Below, piece after piece: positions 1 to 11,507 of a DNA stretch of 64,000 nucleotides. Location: contig JAPEVF010000184.1 in NCBI GenBank assembly GCA_029747585.1, positions 7,297-71,296 on the forward strand, given 5' to 3'. Each line of letters opens with the position of its first letter. Position 1 is the stretch's first letter. The notes under the pieces are model-generated. The model did not search any database, was not told the DNA's origin, and was given only the letters and a program-made list of their open reading frames with translations. The translations under genes were made by a program, and so were the position numbers. The stretch is from Pleurotus djamor (taxonomy: Eukaryota > Basidiomycota > Agaricomycetes > Agaricales > Pleurotaceae).

Positions 1-237
1 GTGACGAAGTTGANTTATTGGATGNAGGAGATGTCACCGGCCTCTCAGCACGCCGTTGAGNNTGCGAGGAAGGTGCTGTTCTTGAATACGGAGGCGGAGG
101 CTCCAGTGANTCCGGATCAACTGACNNAGTGCGCCGATGTTGAGCGGGAGGAACGGCNAGCGACGTGGCTGCAACAGAAATNTCGTCCTGAGCACTCCNC
201 CGTGNCGGGAGGNGTCGATTCAGAGATACCCTACTAG
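1..237 (+). CDS. 3' end of an unidentified gene, cut by the window edge
   Basis: An open frame runs from base 1 to a TAG at 235-237 (78 codons), with about ten unresolved bases. Readable pieces (EMSPASQHAVE, ARKVLFLNTEAEAPV, REER.ATWLQQK) look like ordinary soluble, partly helical protein. I do not recognise the family. The N characters here replace bases without shifting the frame, unlike those further right. It could be the last exon of a gene that starts to the left of the window, or chance. The next gene is on the other strand and ends at 782, so this would be a convergent pair. Confidence 0.3.
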   Translation: MTKLXYWMXEMSPASQHAVEXARKVLFLNTEAEAPVXPDQLXXCADVEREERXATWLQQKXRPEHSXVXGXVDSEIPY

Positions 238-781
238 ANATCCGATTGAGTGGCGANGNAGGNCCTCCCCCTGNNATCCCTTCAAAGTCTACAGCATTTT
301 GAGCAGCTTTACTGGAGGAAGAAGAGTTTCCCATAAACTAATTGAAGGTTTTCAGCCAAGAGTCGAAAGCTGGCTGATAGTCGATTTTGTTNTTGGAGTT
401 TGANGCCTGTTAGATCAGGGCTTGGCAAACGCGCTCGATGATGGATCNCCTGTGGTGGTTGAAGGGAAAAAGTGAGCGGGTGAAACATCACCGACTCTTC
501 TTATTTAAATAAACATGTTGGGCCAGCGCGGCGATACACGTCGGAAGCGCTGAGGCACCGTAGAGAGTGGGGAAGAATAGAGAGNNCGATCGAACAGGAA
601 AGCGGCACTTCGTCTCTCGGCACAAAGGCAGTGTAAGCTGGAAAGCAGCCTCCATGACGAAAGGAAGATTGTCGATCTTAGAAAAGGCNGTGTAGTATNT
701 CAACACCAAGCTGTTGAACATGTTCGTTGCGATGGCATGTGTTATCTATACACTACTTTTTACATGAAAGAAAAGCTACAC
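238..781. other. Intergenic stretch between convergent genes, nothing recognised
   Basis: Several N, no convincing coding signal on either strand. Short frames at 309-491 and 488-721 on the minus strand have no family resemblance. Confidence 0.4.
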
Positions 782-2486
782 CTAACTCAATGGTGAGGGT
801 CGGTCAGCAACGCGGGGGAAAGCATTGACATTGGCCAAGACGACCATCTGCTTCTCATGGCTAATATAACCTCTCATGTACCCTTTGTAAATCATGTTTG
901 CGACGTAACATTCGGCTTCTTCGAGGGAGACATCGACGCCAGATACCTTGAGCGAAGAGTGAAACATCGATATTGGGACGCGCGAGCCTTTCTCAGCGAC
1001 CACCCATCTGCATTACGAAGTCAGGAAACGACACTGCCGAAAATACGCGACGCAACTCACACTCTNCTGAACAGACAGCGAATACACAGCTCCCTCGCTC
1101 TTTCNAGNGTGAGCCAAAGATTTAGCTCTAGCAGTCGATGTTCCCAATGATCCAAAGCGGTATCAAACGCCATCACATCGCCAGCGCGNATCGAAGAGAT
1201 GAAAGGCGTATACAGCTCTTTTAGTGCAGGGAAACGATTCAACAGCTCGTCTGTTGGTAAATGACCTCGCAAGATCCTCAGAGGCAAGAGGTAAGTCAAG
1301 ATGCGTCTACAGCATCGTGTGAGTCTAGTGTTGGATAGTCGCATACAAAACGCACTCTTGATTTGTCTGGGCCATCAAATGACATTGGTAGAAAGCCATC
1401 GTCAGCTCTTGTTCAGCCTAGACAAAGCCGGGTGAGCGGCGAGAGGATGACTGGATCCACCTCAATCGANCTGACCTTGGGGTACTGTTCGTTGAGGAAA
1501 TGTATCATCCCTAGGTAGTACCGATAGGTGACCTAGCGCACTTCAGGTCNAATTCATAGTTGGTTGAAAACGATCTTACTTGGTGCGACTTAGGGAATGC
1601 AGATAATGGAGGAACATCGGTGTTCGCTTCCAATGCTCTCAGAATGTTTTTGGTGAGTGATATACGTTTGACCTAAAGGGCTCCGTTCTCAACGGTGGGT
1701 TTCAACGGAATGCGAACGGAATGACTCACCCGGAAATACGACTTGAAGATGAGGCCAACGACATAGTATACGCCCCATCTCCTGGACTCAGAGGGAGGTG
1801 ACACACTTTCAAGGGGCTAAGTCAGTTAAATGTGGTAAAATGATATAAACACTTACCGGTCTCCNATGCAGTTCGTGAATGCCGGAACGATCGCCCTAGC
1901 CGTCTCTTCGAGGCAGAGGGCGGGTTGATTATTGCATTTAGCGTATGTATCTGCCTATCAAGCACGATGGTGAGCANNGACTACATTAANACTCGCGGAA
2001 AACAAACGTACATTGGCCGCAAGGTCACGAAGGTCTCGCAGGATTGAAAACAAAGCTGGCAGCGTCCAGCCTGTGTTGGCGGAGAAATATTTGAGAAAGT
2101 GACTAGAGTATTCGGTTGAGCATAGCTTTGCAGTCAGATACNACAATGATACCAACGTTAAGAGTTGTAGTTGGTCCTTGAACGCATCGGTATGTCGGCC
2201 TTTGATCCTATGCGTACAAACGAGCACGTATTGAATCGCAATGTCATCCCAAGGACTTATAATGCTGCCTTTGTATCCGCGCAGCGTGGCGGCCTACTGA
2301 AGCCCTCGTCAGATGCACAAATAGCAGTCTGTGCGCAGGAAGTCATACCGTTGCATTGTTTCTGAACTCTTTCGAGAGGTCGTTTCCATGGGGTCCCGTT
2401 GGGCGTANAAGATACGCCAAGTTTGGNCCGTTCTCTGCATTTATCGCATCGCTGAGTTGAGTGAGGAAAGTGGAAAAGTTGACCAT
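782..2486 (-). CDS. csn12: CSN12/PCID2-like PCI-domain protein (Thp3/Csn12 type)
   Basis: PCI-domain protein of the Csn12/PCID2 family, known for roles beside the COP9 signalosome and in transcription-coupled mRNA handling in the nucleus. The gene is built from at least six short exons. The start at 2486 gives MVNFSTFLTQLSDAINAEN, a typical N terminus of the family. Later pieces are SSHFLKYFSANTGW, WGVYYVVGLIFKSYFR (1741-1790), ISLTKNILRALEANTDVPPL (about 1560-1650), then the PCI core YLLPLRILRGHLPTDELL and LYTPFISS (1190-1310). The C-terminal winged-helix end, ECYVANMIYKGYMRGYISHEKQ in two overlapping halves (about 860-940), is the most diagnostic part. N characters at 1065, 1105 and 1189 obscure codons. 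It is divergent to the RING gene, with only 125 bases between the starts. Exact splice sites are approximate; family assignment is firm. Confidence 0.82.
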
Positions 2487-2611
2487 GGTCGTTGTGGTGG
2501 AGAAGAGGGTCGTAGACGCTCATCGGTCTGTGAGTTCCACGTGATACACGCGACGCCCAAGCGTGTTGTTGTTTCGTATTTACGCTGATTGTGAGTTACC
2601 TCTCAACCTCC
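2487..2611. promoter_or_regulatory. Shared divergent promoter of csn12-like and RING gene 1
   Basis: Only 125 bases separate the two ATG codons (2486 on minus, 2612 on plus), so both 5' untranslated regions and promoters must lie here. I see no clear TATA box. Co-regulation is an inference from spacing alone. Confidence 0.4.
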
Positions 2612-3555
2612 ATGTCCANGCTGGATGATGATATCGACCTCGCCTTACTCTCCCCAAGAGACCAAGCAAATGCTGTTATAAGGACTCTACCGTATTTATC
2701 AAGCAAAGACTTGNATGCAAGTCTTGAGGACAACTGCGCGATTTGCCTCGTGCCGTTTACCACCATCTTAGCTGAAGAAGGTGCGTATTGCGAATTTAAT
2801 AACCAGATTGATTTCTGAGATGCAAATGCACTGGTCCTCTAGGAAACGAAGGTGACGAATCGGGTGTCACCAAACTCACAGCCTGCGGACATATCTTTTG
2901 TAGGAAAGAGTGAGTACGACGCAATTGCCCTTTGATAAGATCGTCTCCTCATGTTTTTATAGTCTCATAGCGTGGATACGAGGTCTTGTGCGTATCTCTT
3001 CTAGAGTTTAGCAGCCTATCCAGCGTTGCTTAATGGCCATCTAGCATGGGAGCTGCCCCACTTGTCGACATATTTTCCTGGACGTCCGACCCATAAGTGA
3101 CTCTGACGACGAATCCTCTGATGGAGGAGAATACGTTCCTGATGATGACGTACATGATACCGATGGTCTCTCCGAATTCGACACCGAGCTTGAGATGGAC
3201 ATGGAGATGGACGAGTTGTGGGCTGACGGAGATGATGAATATGAAGAAGGGGACCCGATAGAATGCGAGGAGGTCTATGAGTCTGAAGGCGAGTACGACG
3301 ACGAGTCCGTTGACGAGTGTGGTGAGGAGTATCTGGACGACGATATGGGGCTAAGTGAGGGCGACACTTCCTCTGAAATGGACCTAGGATACCCCGTGGA
3401 CGAAATTATGGACGATGATAGTACGTTTCATTCTTCACTCCTCCGAGCTTTACTAATACATAGGTCTCCTTTTCGCAGTCTCGATCACCGTCGCTGGAGA
3501 AGATACCCCTTTATATTCAGACAATGTGCCCGAAGACAATGCTAATGATAAGTAG
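2612..3555 (+). CDS. RING-finger protein with acidic C-terminal tail, copy 1
   Basis: Putative RING-type E3 ubiquitin ligase. The ATG at 2612 gives a short N-terminal segment with NAVIRTLPYLSSKDL, followed by the first ligand pair C-A-I-C. After an intron (about 2780-2840), exon 2 holds CGHIFCRK. After an intron at 2911-2962 comes DLIAWIRGL, then, after another at 2995-3044, GSCPTCR, completing a C..C..C.H..C..C..C pattern. The tail is strongly acidic (runs of Asp/Glu around 3195-3420), and a last small exon after the intron at about 3422-3479 ends ...EDNANDK at TAG 3553-3555. The protein is a close paralogue of the next gene. The very acidic tail may bind basic partners; the substrate is unknown. 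One N at 2619 hides a codon. Confidence 0.7.
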
Positions 3556-4003
3556 ATGGGTGCGAACGTCAGTACATTACCCAGACTATAGCCCATACTA
3601 TTCACTGTTTCCTCATTATATTTTTCATTCCCCATGTATCCCCCAAGTTTATTGTATAGCTTAACAAGTGTACCACCTATTTCTCTCCATTCCATGGCAT
3701 CGGCGTTGAGTACGAGTCAGAGCATACCCCTGACTCTGGAGTTTACGATCAAACAGGCCGGATCAGGCTGTGGGCACAATGAGAACCACTTCGCACCGCA
3801 GTCATCTATTTATTGAACGGAAGAAAGAAAACACTCGGATGGATCACTTCCTGAACAAGCGCTGATATATATACGGCGAGTGATTGCAAGACGTATGTAA
3901 TCCTTCGATATCTTGACCGCCGCCTCATTTCCACCCTGCTGAGGCCCTCTTCTTTCCTCCTTACCCCCATTCCTTCCTCCTTCTCACTCTCCTTGCGCCT
4001 GAA
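3556..4003. other. Spacer between tandem RING genes with a TATA-like site
   Basis: No coding signal on the plus strand. TATATATA at 3866-3873 lies about 130 bases ahead of the second RING gene and is followed by pyrimidine-rich sequence (3905-3990), a common layout of fungal promoters. The long minus-strand frames across 3806-4425 are antisense shadows. Confidence 0.45.
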
Positions 4004-4954
4004 ATGGCAGATTTGCCTCCCTTCGAAGGCCTCCTCCCTTCCCGCATAAACCTTGCCATCCAGAATCTCCCGTATCTCACCCTTGATGACTTGAAAGAAG
4101 CCAGCAAAGACTGTTGTCCGATATGTTTCGTTCCGTTCGCGACGATCCTTGCAGGGGCTGACGACCAATCGCCTGCAATTGCAAATGACCCTGAAGATGA
4201 AGCTGAAGTTGCTTTGAATGAGAAGCAGCCCAACGAGAAGGCCGTGCATGAAACAGAGAGTGAAGTGGGTGTCACACGGCTGGGACAATGTGGCCATATA
4301 TTCTGTCGGAAAGAGTGAGTGGCCCCAGTTTGCGAAGTCATGATTTCTCTTTGCTGAACCGGTGTACTAGCCTCGCTCAGTGGATGCGCCGTCAGGTATG
4401 TCTCCTTATCGACTCTAGTTGTCACCCTTACTGATCATGCCACTCCTTGACAGAAAGGAAGTTGCCCCACATGCCGCGACGTCTTCCTTGATTTACACCC
4501 TCACCAATTCCGACATTCCTATGATGCGCGACCCGTCAGGATCACCCGACGATGGTCACGTAGTCGTCTGTGGTTCAATGACACTCCCATTGGCATTGAG
4601 GTTGAAGTTGATCGCCCGCAAGATGATAGCGACTCAGACATGGACGATGAGCTCCTCTGGGGTCCTATAACGTGGGATGTCAATATGGACGAAGAAGAGG
4701 ACCTCTGGGCACCCTTATCTTCCATTGAGGATGGTGACGAGGATTACGATGGGGGTGAGGATTACGATGAGGGCGAGGACTACGATGCCGAAGAATACAT
4801 TGAAGATACAGAGGCCTTTCGGGAGGCCCTGAACAATCCCACTGACGACCATTGGGTTGATGCGGTAGATGCGAGGTCGCGGGAGGCTGTTCGACATTCA
4901 ACCACATCCCCTCTTCGTTCATCACCACTACGCTTGTCATGGCTTCCGTCATAG
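4004..4954 (+). CDS. RING-finger protein with acidic C-terminal tail, copy 2
   Basis: Tandem paralogue of the preceding gene. The start ATG at 4004 reads MADLPPFEGLLPSRINLA, then the shared LPYLTLDDLKEA segment and the first ligand pair CPIC followed by VPFATILA. A divergent loop rich in Asp, Glu and Asn follows, then QCGHIFCRKDLAQWMRRQ across an intron at about 4315-4370 and, after a second intron (4395-4453), KGSCPTCRDVFLDL. This gives a complete RING. The C-terminal part contains DYDGGEDYDEGEDYDAEEY, a short acidic tandem repeat at about 4740-4797, and the frame ends at TAG 4952-4954. Nuclear or cytosolic E3 ligase activity is inferred from the RING only. The final exon might be spliced differently near 4870, where a GT-containing site exists. 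Confidence 0.72.
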
Positions 4955-5302
4955 TTTTCTTCGTCAGAGCATTGCCATTTTTGTGTTCGTATTTATATGC
5001 GGCATCTTTTCTTGTAGTGTCGCTACAATGTCATCTTTAGTTCCTTGGGTTTCTGTATCTTCGTTCTTGATGTAGCCATATTGTCATCATGCATAGTACT
5101 TACTGCCATGTTATTTCGATCCGAATCGATTCGTGCTGCACCGTTTTCCATGGGAATTCCCTCTTGGAGGTGACTGAGCCTGAACCACCTGAAGGACCAT
5201 CACGGTTGCTTGGAACTTAGATTGATGGGACTTTGAAAGAAATGAATCATCGAAGGGAAATGAGGACACACGAACAACCCAATGAAGAAGAAGAGATTGA
5301 AG
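4955..5302. other. Intergenic region between convergent genes
   Basis: 3' flanks of the RING gene (plus) and the oxidoreductase (minus). T-rich stretches consistent with untranslated tails; nothing else seen. Confidence 0.45.
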
Positions 5303-6661
5303 TTAATAACCAAGTGAACTCCTCGTCATAGAAACCAAAAGCGTCCTCGATTTGATGAGTCTTGCAAACCAGTCACCAAGCACGATGCCCCAGAGTACTC
5401 CCAAGTAACCGACACCGCCAGTCTGTTAGATATGGATGAGGGCGCGCGTCACCGAGACGACTGGGGAACTCACCTTCCCAAGAGTGATGACAATCATCTC
5501 GATCGACCCCTGGTACTCCTTACTAGGCGAACGTCCATTGATAGAAGCCAGGATGTTGTCGACGATCACGGCGGCGTGGTTGTTGGCTTTCGCAAGTTGC
5601 TTCTGCTCTTTCCATTCAAGCACGTCTCCAGCAGCGTATATATTATCGTGCGATACGAGCTGAAGCGTTGGTCTGACTTTCACTTGTCCGAATGATGTCA
5701 AGATATCAGTACCAAGAGAGTCAATGAACTTGGTGTTCGGTCGACTGCCAGACGTCTTAAACTACAGACATTGGTTCATCAGGACTTGGAGACCATTCCG
5801 AAGCGAAAATAGAAACTTACAACGGTGTCAGCCTTGATCGTTTTTCCAGACCGTGTCGTCACGTTGGTGAAAGTCCCTGAAGGGACTTCGTCGACGAAAT
5901 CCTTCAAGACCACGTTGATACCTCGCTTGGGTAAACGGGTCTCGATCGCGAGGCGAAACTTGTCGGGATACGCGTCGTTGAGCAGGTGGCTTCCACCATG
6001 TACAATGGTAACATTCTTGTTCTATGAAAAGAATGAATTGGAATGAGAGTTCGATCTTTGCAAAAGACCACAAGCCTGGCACTCACAGGGTAGAACTCCT
6101 TGATTTCCCCAGCAAATTCTAGTTTTGTTCAATAAGTTGCGATCAGACGGGAGTGATGCTCGGCGCTCACCAATACCAACAGCACCACCTCCTATAAGGA
6201 CGATATCGTTGGCTTCCTTGATTTGGTTCCGCATGTTTTTCAAGAAAGCAGCGAAGTCGTCCGCATCTTCCGGGAAATTGCTCGGCCCTTCCCAAATGTT
6301 TCCCGGGGATAAAATCAGATATTCGTATTCAATCGTTTCTCCATTCCCCAAAACCACGCTTCCGCCTTTCCCCTCTCCCTGGTGGATAGAAGTGACTTTG
6401 CCTTGGATAAAGTTTCCGTTCCCTTTGTCAAAGACCTTTTCATATGGCAGCAATATAGTTTCTTCGAGTTTGTCGGCAGCGGAAGTGACGAGGCGCAGAG
6501 AAGCAGGAAGTAAGATGCGGTAGGGTCTTGGGTCGATGAGAATGAGGTTATGGGTTGCGGGATTGAGCTTCAAACTCAGAAGACGAGCGATAAGATGGCC
6601 TCCACCGCCTCCACCGACGATGACGACGTTCTTCCTGTTGTCATCNTTTTTTGTGGGACAT
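5303..6661 (-). CDS. AIF/AMID-type FAD-dependent pyridine nucleotide-disulphide oxidoreductase
   Basis: Flavoprotein of the AIF2/AMID (FSP1-like) family, which oxidises NAD(P)H and may reduce quinones; in animals it is membrane-linked and tied to apoptosis or ferroptosis protection. The start at 6661 gives MSHKKDDNRKNVVIVGGGGG, the FAD-binding GxGxxG. A second nucleotide-binding motif, DIVLIGGGAVGIE, lies near residue 155, and the late FAD motif NIYAAGDVLEW is near 5640. Introns lie at about 6118-6170 and 6023-6087, with two more near 5760-5820 and 5427-5474; the end is ...MTRSSLGY at TAA 5303-5305. About 370 residues, the normal size. The N at 6646 is an extra character beside a T run: leaving it out joins the ATG to the GxGxxG frame. 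No transmembrane segment is evident, though a hydrophobic C-terminal stretch (LGVLWGIVLGDWF) could attach it to membranes. Confidence 0.85.
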
Positions 6662-6917
6662 GGTTGGATACGATGATTTTGGAGTCGAGAGAAGCCAGAA
6701 AGGTGAAGCAGAGGGAATTGTTGGACGATGGTCGCATTTTCAGTGGTTTTTGTAGTCGCGTCATATCAATGGTCTTGGTTGACATGTAGGTGTAAGCACT
6801 CGTAATTTTGATGACAAGCTCGTCAGCAACGCGTCAGCATGTTTATGACATCGCGTGCCTGGCTTCCTGGTGTAGACAGCTGCAGATTTCAAGCCTCTCT
6901 AAGAACGAGAATCAAAA

Positions 6918-8676
6918 TTATTGACTACCTTCGAAAGATACACTCTTCAACAACTCATCTACAGCAGATCCTTGTGCATCCTCCTTCCAGACACCAATGT
7001 ACTTGCCGCTCCATCGACTGCCTTTTCCTCCACCTTTCACTCCAACCTTCCCCTTGATAGATTCCGCAACCTTCTTCACTAGATCATCATTCGACCCAGT
7101 AATTAGAACGACGATAGAGCTCGTGGGAGTGGGTGAAGAAGGGGAGGATGAGAGTACGCAGAGGTAGGGCGAGCCTGGGGGCACCGCGGCTGTAAACGCC
7201 ATAGATATGGCGTTGAGGAAACCAAGGGGATTCGCTGAATCGTCATTGCGATGGACCCTCTTCTTAAAAAGCTCTCCTGTCACAATTTCTGAGGCAAGCT
7301 TGGAAGCTACAAAGTTCGCCAACTCGGCTTCAAGAGCATCCACTCGCTTTTCAGCTCGTTTGCGCTCATCAACGACCTGTGATACACGTTCGGGGACAAG
7401 GGGAGCACCACAGCTCATGGTGGAGGCCGTAGACATCAGCAGAGAGTGCGTGGAAGTAAGATGTGAGATTAAACGGGGTCCACAGAGGAAGTACAAGCGA
7501 GCTGTGGTAGTGGCCGAGCGTGCAAGTGCTTCGGTATGGGGTAGGATGAATAGCTGCAGGGTATGCAAGCTAGGCATATGAGTGCCGCAGCATCTGTAGA
7601 TTGAGAGTTGAGAAGAGGTTCTTATATGAGGCAACGATCGTCCACCTCCACGCTCTGATGAGCACAGGAGTGGGGTGACACGGATGATCGAAGCAACAGA
7701 TGGTCCCGACTTACGGATTGCGATCTACACCGTCAATCACAACAACTCTCTTGACTCCACCCGTATAATCTTCGGGAAGCGCCTTTCCTACCGACCGACC
7801 GTCCCCAAGGACAGGTACGCTTGTTTCCTGCGATTTTTCAAGTTCAGCTACCTCAATATGTACTTTCCTGCCTTCAAAGACTAGGCGGTTTGCTTTTTCC
7901 TGGATAGATAATATTTCTTCTGTGTTCATGCCGCGGGGTAGCTCCACATAGCAAGGAGCAGGATATGCGGTCAAGGACCATGATAACGTCGGAAGATTAA
8001 GTTCAGTTTCAAGTAGGGCAGACAGAAGATGTTGCGAAGTGTGCATTGACATCTACGGTTGGATGAGATGGACAGGTCTCGTTTTTACCAGAGCACGACG
8101 CACATGATCGTAGCGGCGGTCGAAATCCGCCTGGGTAAGAGCCGATGTGACAGTGGTCCCTGGTGTAAACCGAAGCAATGCATCGTCGACACTCAGTGAA
8201 GAGTCGATTTGAACGTAATGAACGGCGTGGCCACCGTGTCTTTTGCACTGAAGTACTGGCCAACTCTTGCCTTCGAGATCGACGATGATGCCTGTATCGG
8301 TTGGCTGTCCCCCACCTTCGGGGAAAATCACCGTGTCATGAAGCACAAGTTCTAATATTGGACCTTGGGGTAATGTCGGGGCAATAACAGCTTTCTTTGT
8401 CTTCTTGCCGGGGGGTGGGGCAGCAGGTTGCGAAATTTTACAATTGATGACCTTAGTCGACAGCTCGCGTAGCAATGGGTCGCCTGAGATGTGACCATGA
8501 GCACGAAGTGCCGTAATGCGAGTCAAGTTATTGGGCTAGACCGTACGCTGGCAAGCTAAAAGTCCCACTGGAATAGGATGCTGAGTATCTTTCGGGATCG
8601 TGAGCGTCGGAGAGACGATTCTATGATATGTTTCAGGGGTACGAGAGGGATAGAGAACAGCGGTAGCGCCAGACAT
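6918..8676 (-). CDS. Alanyl-tRNA editing protein, AARSD1 type
   Basis: Free-standing editing hydrolase related to the editing domain of alanyl-tRNA synthetase, which clears Ser or Gly wrongly attached to tRNA-Ala. The start at 8676 reads MSGATAVLYPSRTPETYH. A 5' intron from about 8471 to 8552 joins LLACQR to DPLLRELSTKV. The AlaX-like beta-barrel shows DTVIFPEGGGQPTDTG. After an intron at about 8054-8089 comes the zinc motif HTSQHLLSALLE. A larger intron (about 7596-7713) precedes the second zinc element, CCGTHMPSL. A helical segment with ERKRAEKRVDALEAEL follows, then a C-terminal domain ending ...SVSFEGSQ at TAA 6918-6920. Both zinc elements (HxxxH and CxxxH) are intact, so the enzyme is probably active. 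It sits tail-to-head behind the oxidoreductase and divergent to the MFS gene. Confidence 0.85.
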
Positions 8677-8817
8677 GGTGGTGGTTGGAAAGCAAGATAT
8701 TTCCGGCCCGCTTACTACTCCGCTTTACTTCCTCCTTTCACACCGACCCACCCCACCGTCTATTACCTTGCCTTTCTCCATCTACTGCTTATCCGAGAAC
8801 ATAGTCTTCTCAACCGC
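8677..8817. promoter_or_regulatory. Divergent promoter of AARSD1-like gene and MFS transporter
   Basis: 141 bases between the two ATG codons, pyrimidine-rich on the plus strand (8720-8800). No clear TATA box. Confidence 0.35.
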
Positions 8818-11147
8818 ATGGTCAGTTATGCCGGTGGGACCTCCAATAGCCGTGAACTTGAGGAAGAAGAGCCGCTATTGGCTTCCAATGAGCCTGTCGT
8901 TTTAAATAGGCTTCCGACCTTTCCCAGTGAGTCTTCTCTCTGCCCGACGATCTGAAGCGCAAGGCGGACTCTACATCTTCACTCATGTCTACCTCATTGA
9001 AAGCTCAAGAAGAAGTTGGCTCTCTGGAGGTGCCTAGCCTCGAGAACAATGATGCTGAATTCGGGGGGCCTGAAGCTCGTAAGACTCTCGAAAAGAAGCT
9101 TCTATTCAAGCTCGACTTGCGAATGTTCATTTTGGTATGAGAGAAGTCTAAATCTCGTCTAGCTGGCTGACATTTCGTGCCTTACTTAGATCATCATCTA
9201 TATCCTCAACTACGTGAGTTCTTCCTGCCCATATATCGGGCGTTGTCATTCACACTAGAAAATGCTACAGATTGATCGGAACAATGCTGCGTAAGTGACA
9301 CGCTGGTGTCTCTCTAGTTACGCCCCGGCTGATCATGCACAAACTCTCTCAGAGCTGCTCGACTACGAGGGTTTGAGAAGGATTTAGGTCTAGAAGGCAC
9401 CCAGTTCGCCACCATCCTTTCCATTCTTTATGTCGGATACATCATCATGCAGGTGCCTTCGTAAGTATCAAGTCGAATCAGCATCTGGGTGTTTCCTGTA
9501 GCTGATAACTTCTTCTAGAAACATGTTCTTGAACTACATCGGGAAGCCGTCAATCTACCTCCCTGTCTGCATGGCGATCTGGGGTGTATTGTCAATCCTT
9601 ACTGGTATGACATGCCTTTTCTCCCTTGTTCTGCACCCTTTCTTGACCTTTCATAAAGGCATCACGACAGAGTGTGGTCCCTGTTCATTGCCGCTCACAC
9701 TACTTGACTAACGTCACTCCAGCTTTGTCGGAGCACTGCTAACTCGCTTTTTCCTGGGATTTGTCGAGGTCAGTGACTCTCAGTAATCCATGTAACATAC
9801 GACTCATAGTTCAATATCTTTTCATTAGGCTGCATTCTTCCCTGTAAACAATTTTGATCCAGACCTTTTATTAATGCTGACCGAAGACCTGATAGGGTGC
9901 GCTCTTCCTACTCAGTAAATGGTACAAGCGAAGCGAGCTATCTCTTCGCACTGCTATTTTGTCGTGCGGAAGTCTATTATCCAATGCATTCGGTGCCTTG
10001 ATTGCATCTGGGATTCTTGATACGATGGAGGGAAAGCTAGGCCACGCCGCATGGAGGTCAGTAGTAATGGTCTATGGAGAAGCATTCACGCTGATCGTTG
10101 CAATTTCTTGTGTCTCAGATGGCTCTTCTACATCGAAGGCGCTATGACCGTATTCGTAGCTATATGTGCTATCTTCATCCTCCCCGACTTCCCCGAAACA
10201 TCTTCGAGCTGGCTCTCCCCGGAAGAGATCGCGCTTGCCAAGAAACGGGTAGTCGAAGATACTGGACTCGCCGAGCAGTCGACCGTGGACACCACAACCA
10301 CCAAGCATGACGATACTGGCTTCTTGTCACAACATTCCGGGCTGTATCTGACCTTCACTGACTGGAAGGTGTGGTGGATGGCGCTTGCGTTGACGAGCAT
10401 GGTCGTTTCATTGTCTTTCAATGCGTTCTTCCCGACATTGAGTGCGACTTTGGGCTATGATCGTACCCGGACTTTGCTTCTCTGTGCGCCACCCTGGATC
10501 TTTGCAACGATCGTCGCTTTGCTCAACTCAAGGTGAACACGTTTCGCGTCCGAGCTTGTGGTATTCACCATAATACTTTTCCACCCATAGGCACTCCGAC
10601 CATACTGGGGAGCGTTGCTGGCATATTGTCGTGCCACTATTCTTTGGACTCGTCGGGTTTGTCATCGCAATTTCTACCATGAATACTGCCGCACGATATG
10701 TATCTCTGTGAGCGGAGCCTTCCATATCCACTTGAAATCTTGACGATGCTGACAGCGTGACTTGTTAGATTTCTGATGGCGCAGTCCTACGCTGGCTTTA
10801 TCTCCTTCCTTGCTTGGATCAGCAACACCTTCGCTCGGCCGGCTTCCAAGCGCGCTGTATCGCTTGCTTTCATCAACGCTTTCTCTCAGTTAGGTAACAT
10901 CGCAGGCTCGTACGTCCCTACCCTCTCTATATCCGTAGTATCTGCGAACTCATGGATGGTCGTCAGATACGTCTGGCCAAGTGGATGGGGTCCGACTTAC
11001 CGTTACTCCTACGCCATTTGCATCTCAACAAATGCTTTGACCATCATCATGTGCTTTGCTTTCCGACAGCATTTGACATTCTTGAACAAACGAGCGGAGG
11101 AAAAGGAGGAGGAAACGGGAGTCAGGCAATTCAAGTACATCCTATAG
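8818..11147 (+). CDS. MFS transporter, allantoate permease (anion:cation symporter) type
   Basis: Plasma-membrane carrier of the Dal5/Tna1-like anion:cation symporter family, which imports organic anions such as allantoate, nicotinate or vitamins. The start at 8818 (MVSYAGGTSNSREL) leads into an acidic cytosolic N terminus, then KLDLRMFILIIIYILNYIDR (split over small exons at 9110-9290), the first membrane span with the N-Y-x-D-R signature. AAARLRGFEKDLGLEG, MFLNYIGKPSIYLPV, RFFLGFVEAAFFPG, LSCGSLLSNAFGALIASGIL and GAMTVFVAICAIFILPDFPE follow in the usual order. The second half (10340-11100) carries further spans, including FLMAQSYAGFISFLAW. The end is ...GVRQFKYIL at TAG 11145-11147. At least eight short introns. 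Roughly 520-540 residues, normal for the family. The exact substrate cannot be read from sequence. Confidence 0.83.
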
Positions 11148-11507
11148 AGTACAGTGTAAAATACTACGGATTCGAATCTCATATATGAGTGCGTCGTGCG
11201 AACCATTGGCTAACCACCCAATTTTTTCCCGGAGGACTTCACCCAAACTTCACCTGCGTGGCAGTCTGTACATGAAGCTTGAAGTTGGCTTCAGGTCAGT
11301 TTAGGAATGCGGGTAAACCTCGGTCAATTCTTCCCACTTTCCTCTATCGACGGACCACGGCTGATTCGATGCCATGTTACCCAAGGGATGGATCCTCTCA
11401 GCGATATCCACTCCGAGAGTCGATATCCCAGATATATAGAAAGCGCATTTTTCCCGCACTGATTCCAGCGTGTCCTCCCACATTTGCTCTTTGGCCGTCT
11501 CACACCG
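11148..11507. other. Intergenic region, MFS terminator side and beta-mannosidase promoter
   Basis: No gene seen. Frames at 11279-11572 (plus) and on the minus strand are not supported by family resemblance. Confidence 0.4.

Noticed and set aside
3806..4425. Two long minus-strand open frames (163 and 154 codons)
   Set aside because: They run antisense to the second RING gene, have Arg/Ser-rich artificial composition and no family features.
6576..6785. Separate small gene upstream of the AIF-type gene on minus
   Set aside because: It is the 5' part of the same gene in another frame caused by the extra N at 6646.
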